Below are positions 42,380 through 53,569 of a stretch of DNA of 64,000 bases, piece after piece. Each line of letters starts with the position of its first letter. The first letter of the stretch is position 1. A program made the translations under genes and the position numbers. The notes beneath the pieces were generated by a model. The model was not told the origin of the DNA and searched no databases. It was given only the letters and a program-made list of their open reading frames with translations. This stretch comes from Elephas maximus indicus (taxonomy: Eukaryota > Chordata > Mammalia > Proboscidea > Elephantidae): the NCBI RefSeq assembly GCF_024166365.1, contig NC_064839.1, forward strand, positions 35,600,378-35,664,377, given 5' to 3'.

Positions 42380-43560
42380 GTAATATAACAGAAATTACAT
42401 CTTTTGCATCAACTTAAACATATGAATTACCTCATAGAGTTCCCTTGTGCACCTTTCAAGTCAGTTCCCACCCTGCTACCCCCATCCTGAAACTGCTGTT
42501 TTCATCTTGATCATCTTAGATTAGCTTTGTCTATTCCTGAACTTCATGTAAATAGAATCGTACAATAGGTACTCTTTGTGTCTGCCTTCTTTTGCACAAC
42601 AAAGTTTGAGAATCATCTATGTTGTTGGGTTAAAAGCTTGGTCCTTATTGCTGAGTAGTGTTCCATTGGAAACCCTGGTGGCATAGTGGTTAAGCGTTTG
42701 GCAGATGACCAAAAGGTTGGCAGTTTTAATCCACTAGGCGCTCCTTGGAAACCCTATGTGGCAGTCCTACCCTGTCCTGTGGGGTCTCTGTGAGTCAGAA
42801 TTGACTCGATGGCAGTGGGTTTTTTGGTTTAGTGTTCCACTGTATGAAAATACACTATTCATTAGGTTGATAGACCTTTGGGTTGTTTCCAGTTTTTCGC
42901 TACTATGAGTAAGGTTGCTGTGAACGTTCTTGTTTAAGTAAAAAAAAATAAAGACAAGTCAGATGAGAATTCTCAGATGTCAAGTTAAAAATGTGCAACG
43001 GGATACGCATTTTTAGGTGGTGGTTTTTTTTCTAAATTTTTTATTGTGAAATACAACATATGTACAGAAAAATACCAAATTTTTCCAAAGTACTAGTACC
43101 ATTTAGCGCTTTTGCCGTATCCTTTACAACTTTGCATCACAATAATGCGGTGAGTACGTAGTTACATTTGTTGCAAATATCTTCTTTCACTTTGTGGTTT
43201 ATCTTGTATACTCTTTATGGAGTATATTTATGAAGACAAGTTTGTAAATTTGCTGTAGTTAAATCTATCATTTTATTTTATCATGAGTGCTATCAGTGAC
43301 TTAAATTCTTTTCTATTCAGAAGTCACAAAGATGGTTTCCTGTATTCTAAAACATTACAGTATTTTGCCTTTTACATTTAGATCTTTTATCCACCTGGTT
43401 TTAATGTTTGTAAATGGCATGAAGTAGGGTTCAATTTCATGTTTTTCCCATGTGGATATCCACCATTTATTAAAAAGATCTCCTTTTCCCACTCTCAGTA
43501 GTGCCCCTGTTATAAATTAAGTCGCCATACACATACGACTGTTTCTAGTATTATACAATT
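42380..43560 (-). repeat. Old L1 ORF2 and 3' fragments, antisense
   Basis: L1 landmarks in the plus reading include atgtaaatagaatcgtacaa, ctgagtagtgttccattg and gttgcaaatatcttct-like pieces, plus catgtggatatccacc. They are diverged and patchy. An AfroSINE interrupts them at 42666-42829. Confidence 0.55.
42666..42829 (+). mobile_element. AfroSINE with 10-bp target duplication
   Basis: The head ggaaaccctggtggcatagt and the tail gtcagaattgactcgatgg are present. The duplication tagtgttcca lies at 42656-42665 and 42830-42839, within an old L1. Confidence 0.88.
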
Positions 43561-43639
43561 TTTCAAAATTTTTTATGGGGCATGCAAGGAAGAAAAGAAA
43601 GTTGAAGGCCACTCTGTTTAACAAATTATGTGGTCCTTA

Positions 43640-43770
43640 TCTAGTTGTTTAACTTCTCTGAGTTCCCTGCACTGTTGGGAGAATTAAATGAGGTCATGCA
43701 GTGGAGTGTTTAGCACTAGCCCATAGTAAGCTGCAGTAAGCAGTAGTAGTTTCTTTTCTCTGTTGTTATT
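43640..43770 (+). repeat. MIR SINE fragment
   Basis: It has the MIR 3' half pattern: tttaacttctctgagttc, then gttgggagaattaaatgagg and a cactagcccatagtaag tail. Confidence 0.55.
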
Positions 43771-44615
43771 ATATTTAAGGTGCCATGGAGAACATGGAAA
43801 CAACACCTGCGTTTAGAAGGAACTGCCAGGGAAAGTGCCCAGAGAACACGACATTTGGGTGGGTCGTGAATGACGGTGAAATCTGTCATCTCTTTTTATG
43901 ACTGAACTGTTGGCTGTCTGTGGCGCACATCTCACATGTGTTTCATCTGCATTATAGTTTTCGGGCTTGGAAGGGCCCAGAAGGAAAGGAGTGTGCCCCA
44001 CCCTACATCCCGGATTGTGGGGACCCCCCAGTAGCAGTCACCTAAGAAGACCTAGAAGTTGTGCTGTCTCTCTGTTTGTTAGACACACGTACTTGTCCCT
44101 GAGCTGGGCTGGGTCCGTGATTCCTGCCACTGTAGTGCTTCAAGATCCCTAAGCTTCACCCACACATGTTTCCTTCCCCAAAGCCCAGCCACCAGCCTAC
44201 ACTTAGACCAACAAACACACCCACTCGCCCCCAGCACCCCCACCCCTGGGAGTGGTGAAATCTATACTTTCCACACCTCCTGTGCAGTCTTGCCTCTGGA
44301 AGAGAACGCATAGGGTTTTGCAGTAGGCACTTGATAACCATCTGTTGAATAACAAGTGAGTAATCCCATTAAGATTACGATACAGAAGCACATTCTCATC
44401 TGCCACTGTTTAGCAAGAAAAGGATAGATTATGCAGTGTTACCAATCTGTTTATTAAGTCTACAGATTCTTGGTACTTCTCTGAATGGAGAAGGGTGTGC
44501 AGAAAGGAGCTGTTTTTAATTAAACTCCCTGGGAGATTGTGATTTTGATGCCCAGCCAAGAATTACTAAACAAATGGATCTATTCTTCATCAAAAGTACT
44601 GATTTGGTAGTCTGG
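43771..44615. other. Low-repeat intergenic DNA
   Basis: I see no gene and no clear repeat. The frames on both strands are about 60-77 residues and unrelated to known families. Confidence 0.4.
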
Positions 44616-44652
44616 TGTGGTGAATTACTTAATATGGCCCTTCTAACCATAG

Positions 44653-47600
44653 TTTTCACTGGCTAATGCTTTTCAGAAGTGGACTGCTAGGTCCTTCTTA
44701 CTCTGGAAGCTCAACTGAAACCTGTCCTCCATGTGTGACCCTGCTGGTATCTGAATACCGGTGGGATAGCTTCCAGCATCACAGCAACATGCAAGCCCCC
44801 ACAGTACGACAAACTGAAAAGCATTAGCTAGTGAAAACGTTATGAATAGCAGCAGAACATTGTCTGATTTAGTGCTGGAAGATGAGCCCCCCAGGCTGGA
44901 AGGCACTCAAAAGATGACTGAAGAGGAGCTGCCTCCTCAATGTAGAGTCAACCTTAGTGATGTGGATGGAGTAAAGCTTTCAGGACCTTCATTTGTTGAT
45001 GTGGCACAACTCAAAATGAGAAGAATACAGCTACAAACATCCATTAACAGTCGGAACCTGGAACGTACGAAGTATGAATCTAGGAAAATTGGAAAGCATC
45101 AAAAATGAAATGGAATGCTTAGACATCGTTATCTTAGGCATTGGTGAGCTGAAATGGACTGGTATTGGCCATTTTAATTCGGACAATCACATAGTCTACT
45201 ATGCTGGGAATGACAGCTTGAAGAGGAATGATGTTGCATTCATCGTCAAAAAGAACGTTTCAAGATCTCTCCTGAAGTACAATGCTGTCAGTGATAGGAT
45301 AATATCCATACGCCTATAAGGAAGACCAGTTAATACGACTATTATTCAAATTTACACACCAACCACTAGGGCCAAAGATGAAGAAATAGAAGATATTTAT
45401 CAGCTGCTACAGTCTGAAATTGATCAAACATGCAGTCAAGATGCATTGATAATTACTGGCGATTGGAATGTGAAAGTTGGAAACAAAGAAGAATGATCAG
45501 TAGTTGGAAAATATGGCCTTGGTGATAGAAACAATGCCGGAGATTGAATGACAGAATTTTGCAAGACTAACGACTTCTTCATTGCAAATACCTTCTTTCA
45601 CTAACATAAACGGCGACTATACACGTGGACCTCGCCAGATGGAGCACACAGAAATCAAATGGACTACACCTGTGGAAAGAGATGATGGAAAAGCTCAATA
45701 TCATCAGTCAGAACAAGGCCAGGGGCCAACCGTGGAACAGACCATCAATTGCTCATATGCAAGTTCAAGCTGAAGCTGAAGAAAATCAGAGCAAGTCCAC
45801 GAAAGCCAAAATATGACCTTGAGTATATCCCACCTGAATTTAGAGACCATCTGAAGAATGGATTTGACGCATTGAACACTAGTGACCGCAGAGCAGACGA
45901 GTTGTGGAATGACATCAAGGACATCATACATGAAGAAAGCAAGAGGTCATTGAAAAGACAGGAAAGAAAGAAAAGACCAAGATGGATGTCAGAGGAGACT
46001 CTGAAACTTGCTTTCGAACATGGAGCAGCTAAAGCAAAAGGAAGAACTGATGAAGTAAAAGAACTGAACAGAAGATTCCAAAGGGCAGCTCAAGAAGACA
46101 AAGTAAAGTATCATAATGACATGTGCAAAGAGCTGGAGATGGAAAACCAAAAGGTAAGAACACACTCGGTGTTTCTCTGAAAGAACTGAAGAAAAAATTC
46201 AAGCCTCGCGTTGCAATAGTAAAGGATTCTATGGGGAAAATATTAAACGACACAGGAAGCATCAAAAGAAGATGGAAGGAATACACAGAGCCATTATACC
46301 AAAAAGAATTAGTTAATTTGCAACCATTTCAAGAGGTGGCATATGATCAGGAACCAATGGTACTGAAGGAAGAAGTCCAAGCTGCTCTGAAGGCATTGGC
46401 AAAACACAAGGCTCTAGGAATTGATGGAATATCAATTGAGATGTTTCAACAAACGGATGCAGCGCTGGAGGTGCTCACTCGTCTATGCCAAGAAATATGG
46501 AAGACAGCTTCCTGGCCAACTGACTGGAAGAGATCCATATTCATGCCTATTCCCAAGAAAGGTAATCCAACCGAATGTGGAAGTTAGAGAATGATATCAT
46601 TAATATCACACGCAAGCAAAATTTTGCTGAAGATCATTCAAAAACGGCTGCAGCAGTATATCGACAGGGAACTGCCAGAAATTCAGGCTGGTTTCAGAAG
46701 AGGACGTGGAACCAGGGATATCGTTGCTGATGTCAGATGGATCCTGGCTGAAAGCAGAGAATACCAGAAGGATGTTGACCTGTGTTTTATTGACTATGCA
46801 AAGTCATTCAACTGTGTGGATCCTAACAAATTATGGATAACATTGCGAAGAATGGGAATTCCAGAAGACTTAATTGTGCTCATGAGGAACCTTTACATAG
46901 ATCAAGAGGCAGTTGTTCGGACAGAACAAGGGGATACTGATTGGTTTAAAGTCAGGAAAGGTGTATGTCAGGGTTGTATTCTTTCACCATACCTATTCAG
47001 TCTGTGTGCTGAGCAAATAATACGAGAAGCTGGACTATACGAGGAAGAACAGGGCATCAGGATTGGAGGAAGACTCATTAACAACCTGCGTTATACAGAT
47101 GACACAACCTTGCTTGCTGAAATTGAAGACTTGAAGCACTTACTAATGAAGACCAAAGAACACAGCCTTCAGTATGGATTACACGTCAACCTAAAGAAAA
47201 CAAAAATCCTCACAGCTGCACCAGTGAGCAACATCATGATAAATGGAGAAAAGATTGAAGTTGTCAAGGATTTCATTTTACTTAGATCCACAATCAGCCA
47301 TGGAAGCAGCAGTCAAGAAATCAAAAGATGCATTGCATTGGGTAAATCTGCTGCAAAGGACCTCTTGAAAGTGTTGAAGAGCAAAGATGTCACCTTGAAG
47401 ACTAAGGTGCGCCTGACCCAAGCCGTGGTATTTTCAATCGTATCATATGCATGTGAAAGCTGGACAATGAATAAGGAAGACCAAAGAAGAATTGATGTCT
47501 TTGAATGTGGTGTTGGCGAAGAATATTGAATATACCATAGACTGCCAAAAGAATGAACAAATCTGTCTTAGAAGAAGTACAGCCAGAATGCTTCTTAGAA

Positions 47601-47871
47601 GCAAGGATGGCCAGACTGCGTCTTACATACTTTGGACATGTTGTCAGGAGGGATCAGTCCCTGGAGAAGGACATCATGCTTGGCAGAGTACAGGGTCAGC
47701 GGAAAAGAGGGAGACCTTGAACGAGATGGATTGACACAGTGCCTGCAACAATGAGCTTAAGCATAACAATGATTTTAAGGATGGCTCAGGACTGGGCAGT
47801 ATTTCGTTCTGTTGTGCATGGGGTTGCTATGAGTTGGAACCGACTCGACGGCACCTAACAACAAGAACAAT
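44653..47871 (+). mobile_element. RTE LINE, copy 2, nearly complete with inverted 5' end
   Basis: The endonuclease, connector, RT and complete 3' end (gactcgacggcacctaacaa) run from 44814 to 47871. The first 161 bp (44653-44813) are the RTE 5' UTR in reverse orientation. A 9-bp duplication, catagtttt, lies at 44648-44656 and 47872-47880, so the inverted part belongs to the same insertion. This is the longest RTE copy in the window. Confidence 0.88.
44842..47529 (+). pseudogene. RTE polyprotein remnant, copy 2
   Basis: Endonuclease frames are at 44842-45108 and 45074-45319, joined only by frameshift. The connector is at 45749-46180 and 46123-46587 (KSIFMPIPKKGNPTECG-like). The RT is at 46591-47529, with CFIDYAKSFNCVDPNKLW and VCQGCILSPYLFSLC. 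The catalytic box reads YTDD instead of YADD. A stop at 46588 and several frameshifts prevent a full product. It represents the lineage that supplies the RT thought to move AfroSINEs, but this copy is dead. Confidence 0.85.
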
Positions 47872-48700
47872 CATAGTTTTTGTAACTCCCACCAAATGAC
47901 TGGGTGAAACTGCAAATGAGGTGCTTGTGGCCTACCACGGTGATTGGAGAGCTTGCTAATAATGTAAATAAGGTGCATGGTTCCCTTGTGGGGATGAGAC
48001 CATGCAAATAAGGTATATGGAACTCTAAGGAAGGGATTGGTTAGTTTTGCCATCCTGCTAGGCTTAAAATGAGCTATCCCAGAAGCAGGAAGAGAATATT
48101 TCAACACCACTAAGAAAGTAGAGCCAGGAGTGGAGCGTGTCCTTGGGACCCAGGATCCCTACACTGAGAACCTAGATCCAGGAGACAGAGGAGCTGTAAC
48201 ACGGAAGGCAGAGAGGCAGAAGAACCAGGACAGAGAGGAAGAGCTGTACAGTCGGAGACAGTGAGAAGCAGTGGCCGAGAAACAGGAGCAGCAGAGCCAG
48301 GAGACCAGCAGGACATGGCGTGGTGGGCTTCCCGGCCCACGGATTGAGAAAGCTGAGTACCTTCAGGCAGGAGGTTTACTGGTGGGTGTGGTGCCTCTGG
48401 GGACTTATTGGCAGAGCTAAAAGAGCTTTGTAACATTTGCCAGAGCAGGGCAGAGGCCCGGCCAGAGAGAGACCTACCTACCGGTACAGATGAGAAGAGG
48501 CTGTCTGGATTGAAGAACTGTATCCTGAGTGTTCCTGAACCTGAATAGTAACCTGTTACTTTGCTAACAAAACCCATAACTGTGAGTATGGTCTGTGAGT
48601 TTCTGTGTGGCTATTACCAACAAATTATCGAACCCAAAAGAGAAGTAGAGGGTGCTCTGGGAGGGATGGCTGGTGTCAGTCATGGTATAAAGGAGAGAGG
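47872..48700 (+). repeat. LTR-like sequence interrupted by the RTE
   Basis: Directly after the RTE target duplication comes sequence with a possible LTR layout: a U3-like part, taggcttaaaatgagc as a weak TATA-like site, G/A-rich transcribed sequence, then ggtgtca near the end. A possible start, tgtggtgaattactt, lies left of the RTE at about 44616. No internal retroviral genes are present. The class is uncertain. Confidence 0.35.
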
Positions 48701-49200
48701 GAGGAGGCCATCTGACTTCTCCCTCATAGGAATCAGGCTTGGGCTGTTGATCTTGATTCTCCTTCCTCCTTGTAAAGTTGGAGGAAGTCAGATGCCACCC
48801 CTGCACCTTTTTTACAGGTTGTATCTATCAGAGCTTAAAATTTACATGCCCCTGAGCCAAGAAGTCCTCCTAGACTTTATCCTATGCCCAACAATATATA
48901 CACAAATATATGCAAGGCAGCATTTTTGAAATAGGAAAATACCTGAAGCTAAGGAAATGTCTATTCGTCATTAAACAAATTTTAGGTATTGTTCTTATTA
49001 CCTGAGACAACAGTAAGCAACAACCACATAAAAATATTGAAGTCCCTAGAGATTACCTTTTTAGCCCATCAAAGAAGGACTGAGTGTATATGATACATCC
49101 AAGCAATGAAATATGACCCCATCAAAAGGAATGAAGTTTATCGGTATATACTGGTATAAAAAGACATTCAAGACGTTTAGGAGTTTTTTTGGTAGTACAG
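48701..49200. other. Intergenic DNA without recognised features
   Basis: AT-rich unique-looking sequence with no gene, RNA or clear repeat. Confidence 0.4.
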
Positions 49201-49203
49201 TAA

Positions 49204-49408
49204 AGAGCCCTGGTGGCGCAGTAGTTAATGCTCATCTGCCAAATGAAAGGTCAGTTCTTCGAATCCACCAGCCACTCCACAGGAGAAAGATATGGCAGTC
49301 TGCTTCCATAAAGACTGGCACACTTGGAAACCCTATGGGGCAGTTCTACTCTGTCCTGTAGTGTTGGTATGAGTTAGAGTCAACTCAGTGGCAATGGGTT
49401 GGGTTTTT
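49204..49408 (+). mobile_element. AfroSINE
   Basis: The head gagccctggtggcgcagtag and the long middle form (atggcagtctgcttccataa) are present. The tail is gagttagagtcaactcag. Confidence 0.88.
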
Positions 49409-49722
49409 GTTTTTTTCCTTTTTTTAATTTATGAAGGTTTTGGGTTTATTACCTATTCAAAATAGATAAAATAGATTAAGAGAAAACAAGCTACAAAACA
49501 CTAGTCATAAAAACCAAGAGTGCAAAAAAAGATAAATACATATGCGCAGATAAATACATATATCCATTAATAGAAAAAAATTGCAGAAGAATGTTCAAAA
49601 AACTGTTAACAATAGTTACCACTGGAAAGTGGGATTGAGGGAGGAAAGCTTTTGCTTTCATAATGCTTAAAATTTTTTAACCTAAGGAAATATTTTATGA
49701 TTTTTTAAACTACTATTAAAAA

Positions 49723-49887
49723 GGAAACCCTAGTGGTGTAGTCGTTAAGAGTTTGGCTGCTACCCAAAGGGTCGGCAGTTCTTATCCACCAGGAGCTCCT
49801 TGGAAACCCTGTGGGGCCGTTCCACTCTGTCTTATAGGGTCACTATGAGTCCGAATCCACTCGACGATGGCAATGAGTTTGGTTTGG
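49723..49887 (+). mobile_element. AfroSINE with 12-bp target duplication
   Basis: The head ggaaaccctagtggtgtagt and the tail gagtccgaatccactcgacg are present. A perfect duplication, tactattaaaaa, lies at 49711-49722 and 49888-49899. Confidence 0.9.
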
Positions 49888-49936
49888 TACTATTAAAAAA
49901 TTCCAGATAACATTGAGAGCCAGAGATTTTAAATTT

Positions 49937-49948
49937 CCAGCAGGGGGC
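49937..49948 (+). promoter_or_regulatory. CTCF-type motif
   Basis: ccagcagggggc matches the CTCF core CCASYAGRKGGC at all 12 positions and is followed by agcag. It lies about 13 kb upstream of TERF2 in repeat-poor DNA. Binding is not shown. Confidence 0.5.
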
Positions 49949-51050
49949 AGCAGTGATTCTCAGCTATCTCTGACGTCGGCGCAAAGCTGAGGATCAGTGT
50001 CCACAGATTGCCAATTGCAGGCCCCAAGGCTGAACTTGGATCACCAGATCGTAAAGGAAACAAAAAAGCAATAACCACAGAAAGCTACAATCCTGCAGGA
50101 CTTATTGTCACAAAACCTTTCCTATGTGGCTGTATCTTTATTAACATCTGTCGGTGAGTCTAAACTGCCTTTTACCTCTCTGGAGCTCACAGTTTTCTCA
50201 TCGGTAAAATCAGAGGGTTTAACCGAGAATCTTAAAAGAACTCTTTCCAGCTCTAAAATTCTAAGGCTTTATGAATCTATATCAGCATCAGGAAGAAACA
50301 AGCCCCACTGCCCTCTGAAATTAATTGACTTATCAAAGAATCTGCTTTACGATTATTACTGTTTATCTTTAATGTAGATCAAAGAATACTTCTGGGGGGG
50401 AGGAGCATGTTGGCATTTATTCAATTCACTGATGGGGAAAAAGGAGAACTCTCCCACTCTATAAATGTTTAGCATGTGTGTAAAGGTCGTAGGTCTGGTG
50501 TTCAGAAATTACAGGTTTACAAAGAATCTTCGCTGGCTTGGCCAAATTAAACAACAGGCACTTATAGAGAGATAAACACGAGTTAACATTTAACCACAAA
50601 AAGTTTCTGTTCTTGCTGCTTCGTCTTCCATTATAGGAGAGCCCAAAAGGTTCAGCAGCTGCTGGGTACTCTAGCGAGAAGAAAAGTTCCTTTGAGAGCC
50701 CACCCAGCTACTGCTTTTATAAAAAAAATATATTTTTATTCATCTTGGATCATAAACTCTCCCAGATGTTCTTGACGCCCCAACAGTAGAGCTCTTTTTA
50801 CAGTTAATGTCTTATGTTAAAGTTTTTTTTTTTAACATTTGGCCAAGGTTATGCTGCTAAGTGGCTGAGGCAGGATTCAAATCCATGACTTAACATGGCA
50901 CTATATGAAAGGAGAGAATCTCACTCCATTCAGTCTTTATCCTGAAGCTGTGAATATTTGCAGAAGTAGTTGGGTCTAAATGCATGAGGTGAATTGTTAT
51001 TGTGTCAGAAAGCTCCATCTAGCTCAAATATATTGACTACTCACCGTATA
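49949..51050. other. Repeat-poor intergenic DNA with MIR pieces
   Basis: Mostly unique-looking sequence. MIR-like pieces lie at about 50172-50275 (ctcatcggtaaaatcagagg, ccagctctaaaattcta) and, on the minus strand, about 50840-50900 (gctgaggcaggattcaaatc). No gene is recognised. Confidence 0.4.
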
Positions 51051-51216
51051 GAGCCCTGGTGGCACAGTGGTTAAGAGCTCAGCTGTTAACCAAAAGGTTG
51101 GCGGTTCAAACCCACCAGTACCTCCTTAGAAACCCTATGGGGGAGTTCAATTCTGTCCTATAGAGTTGCTATGAGTCGGAGTTAACTCGACAGCAGTGTG
51201 TTTGGTTTTGGTTTTA
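51051..51216 (+). mobile_element. AfroSINE with well-kept pol III boxes
   Basis: The A box tggcacagtgg is at 51060-51070 and the B box ggttcaaaccc at 51103-51113, close to the tRNA consensus. The tail is tgctatgagtcggagttaac. It is one of the better preserved promoters among the copies here. Confidence 0.9.
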
Positions 51217-51360
51217 TTCACTATATGCTAGTCTCTGTCAGGTGCTGGGGGCAAAGGTATCAAAGATAGATAAGACTTAATCACTGCAGTTAAGGCACTT
51301 GTAGTCTCTTGGGAATTGGGGAGCAGACAAGTAAATGAACATAACACGTGAAAAATAACA

Positions 51361-51535
51361 TTGTTGTTAGGTGCCATCGAGTCCGACTCATAGCAACACT
51401 ATATACAACAGAACAAAATACTGCCTGGTCCTGTGTCATCTTCACAATCATTGCTATATTTGAGCCCACTGTTGTAGCCACTGTGTCAATCTACCCTGTT
51501 CAAGGTCTTCCTCTTTTTCTACTTTACCAAGCATG
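51361..51535 (-). mobile_element. RTE LINE 3' tail fragment, antisense
   Basis: It starts at the RTE 3' end (ttgttgttaggtgccatcga) and runs about 175 bp into the 3' region (ctaccctgttcaaggtcttc). It is severely 5'-truncated. Confidence 0.75.
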
Positions 51536-51584
51536 AAAAATAGTAGGGAAACACAAATAAGAGAGAAGAAACCAAGGCAGCATA

Positions 51585-51800
51585 GCAGGGTGCTTAAGTC
51601 TATGGGCTGTGGAGTCCAGTTCATAGCTTTGGAAGCTCTAAGCCTCAGTTTCCTCTTCTGTTAAATGGGGATACTAATAGCCTCTAATACAGGTAATTGT
51701 TGTGAAGATTAAATGATATAATTCATTATTAAGTTGCTTGGCATAGAACCTGGTAGATGGAAAAACTTGTCAAAATGTTAGTTAATAGTATTATTTAATG
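51585..51800 (+). repeat. MIR SINE
   Basis: A clear MIR: cctcagtttcctcttctgtt, aaatggggatactaatagcc, then gttgtgaagattaaatgat. Confidence 0.7.
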
Positions 51801-52380
51801 AAGGTTTTTTTTTTTTTTTTTTAAGCAAAAGAAGAATCATGCATACAAACACATTTCTGGAATGTAGACACCCCTTTTCTCAAAGTATTCTGAATCTCCC
51901 AGACCCAGAGACTCGTTTCCCTGAGATTTATTCTGCCCCCTGGCATAGTTATCTTTTCATTCTCCTAGAATGTGTCCAGAAAAGAATGCTATTGGTCTAG
52001 GTCACAGGAACAAGGAGCTGAGTCCAGGAAGGGACCTCATCACAGGCAAATCAAGACAGCTCTCTCAAATATGGTAAGCACGAGAACCACCTGGGGCATT
52101 TGTTAGAAAATGTTCGGGGCCCACCCTGAGATTTTAATTCTGCTCCAAATTGGATTTCAATACGCACTTTACTAAAACTATAATCACAGGAAGGGGTTCG
52201 CATTAGCTTATGCTGCAACCAGTTCCCTTCTCCAGCAGCATATTTATCGTTTTCACCAAAACACTGACTTACCTCCTTTATCCTTCGTCAAGGACTTTGC
52301 TTTAATATGCTACGGTAGCTGCCCCTTTCAGCTTCTGAGTCTTGGCGTGAGGGCATGTGAGTTCTTTCTGTGGAACCCCT
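51801..52380. other. Intergenic DNA, nothing recognised
   Basis: A T run at 51808-51824 is followed by unique-looking sequence without gene or repeat signatures that I can name. Confidence 0.4.
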
Positions 52381-52490
52381 TTGCCTTTTCATAGCCACAT
52401 ACAAGCTCAGACCTTCACCTCTCCTCTAAAACCTTGCTGAAAACGTACCTCCTCCTGGAAGCCTTACTCCTGCACTGTTTTCTGTACCAC
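52380..52490 (+). repeat. L2 LINE 3' fragment
   Basis: ctctcctctaaaaccttgct, then acctcctcctggaagcctta, is the familiar L2 3' pattern. Confidence 0.5.
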
Positions 52491-52839
52491 AGATGCAGTT
52501 GGGATGTTAGAATGTAACCAGGGAAGTGTCCTTAAGTCTTTGTTACATGTGTGTAAATTCTGGTTCTTCTAGTTCAGAGCAACATGGTTTTATGGAGAGA
52601 GCGGGAACTCTAGATTCAGTCTGGCAGTACCGCTTAGTAGTTCTCAAATTCATTCTTTTTTTTTTTTTCAAATTGATTCTTTATGTTCTTTATCACCTCA
52701 GAACTGATGCTTTGTTCTCTGTGGGTTGTCTCCCATCCCGGCTTCTCCAGGCAGCTGTCGCTTCCCGTCTTCACACTGCTTCTCTCCAAGAGCGGGCAGA
52801 GGCCCCGCTGTTAACTCCACCGAGGCACCATACTATGTG

Positions 52840-53497
52840 CCCCATCATTTACCATAGTTTCCTCATCTGTCAGATGGGGTTAATTGTAGTCCCTTCCTCA
52901 CAGAGTTCTTGTAAGAATGAAATGACATCATGCATGTTGACAGGAGTTGGTGTACTGCAGGTTGTGGCAGATACTTTAGGTCGACTCGTTCAAAGTTATT
53001 CCAACCCCTTTCTTGCTTGCTTCCTGGACTACAGGGCTTGGAAAGCTAAATACTACTTTTCTCAAACTCCCTTGCAGCTACGATTCTGTTTGTGATTTAA
53101 ATTCTACTTGTGTGAGACTTTAATTTAGAACTGTGAGTTGTGTGGAAAGAGAGGCAGAGTGTAAAGCATCTATTTTGTTGGTGCTGGTCATAGAACAGGC
53201 AAAGGGATTCTGGAGCCAGCAGCTGTGGTGGCATTTTACCAATTGTGAAGCTTCTGGATTGTGGCAGAGGCTGCAGCTTGCTTGGCAACTCAGTTCCACA
53301 GTGTAACTTTGGAAGTCATTCCTGGATGTTTAGCCCAGAGTCTACTTCTTCACCTTTCCTAATGATTCTGTGAGCTATCTGTGTTCCTTAATAAATCCCT
53401 TTGTGCTTAAACTACCAAGAGTGAAATCTACTGTTTTCAACCAAGAAAACGACCAATATGTAAGTATTCAATAAATGTTAGCTGTTACTATTATTTT
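52840..53497 (+). repeat. MIR SINE split by an LTR-like insertion
   Basis: The MIR 5' part is at 52840-52945 (cctcatctgtcagatggggt). The matching MIR tail (caataaatgttagctgttac) resumes at about 53460-53497. Between them, about 52946-53458, lies an LTR-like sequence. Its end has a tccttaataaatccctttgt poly(A)-signal region and gcttaaactaccaagagtg. The LTR assignment is tentative. Confidence 0.45.
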
Positions 53498-53569
53498 AAA
53501 ACTTTGCTGAAGGCTTGGTAATAAAGGAAGTAATTACATTTCTTGTGAGATTTAAAACTGGCTACTAGA

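Noticed and set aside
46591-47529. 312-residue RT frame that might be taken for a host gene or an active RTE
   Set aside because: It is the RT part of a degenerate RTE. The upstream endonuclease is frameshifted, a stop sits at 46588, and the active-site box is YTDD.
48110-48577. 155-residue open frame on the minus strand
   Set aside because: It lies in LTR-like repeat sequence and its composition (Ser/Leu/Pro-rich) is typical of antisense frames through purine-rich DNA.
51938-51951. Second, oppositely oriented CTCF site
   Set aside because: Only 9 of 12 core positions fit; mentioned as context but too weak to annotate.
52526-53095. 189-residue open frame on the plus strand
   Set aside because: It crosses a T run, a MIR and an LTR-like sequence, has no recognisable domain, and has no splice context or CpG promoter.
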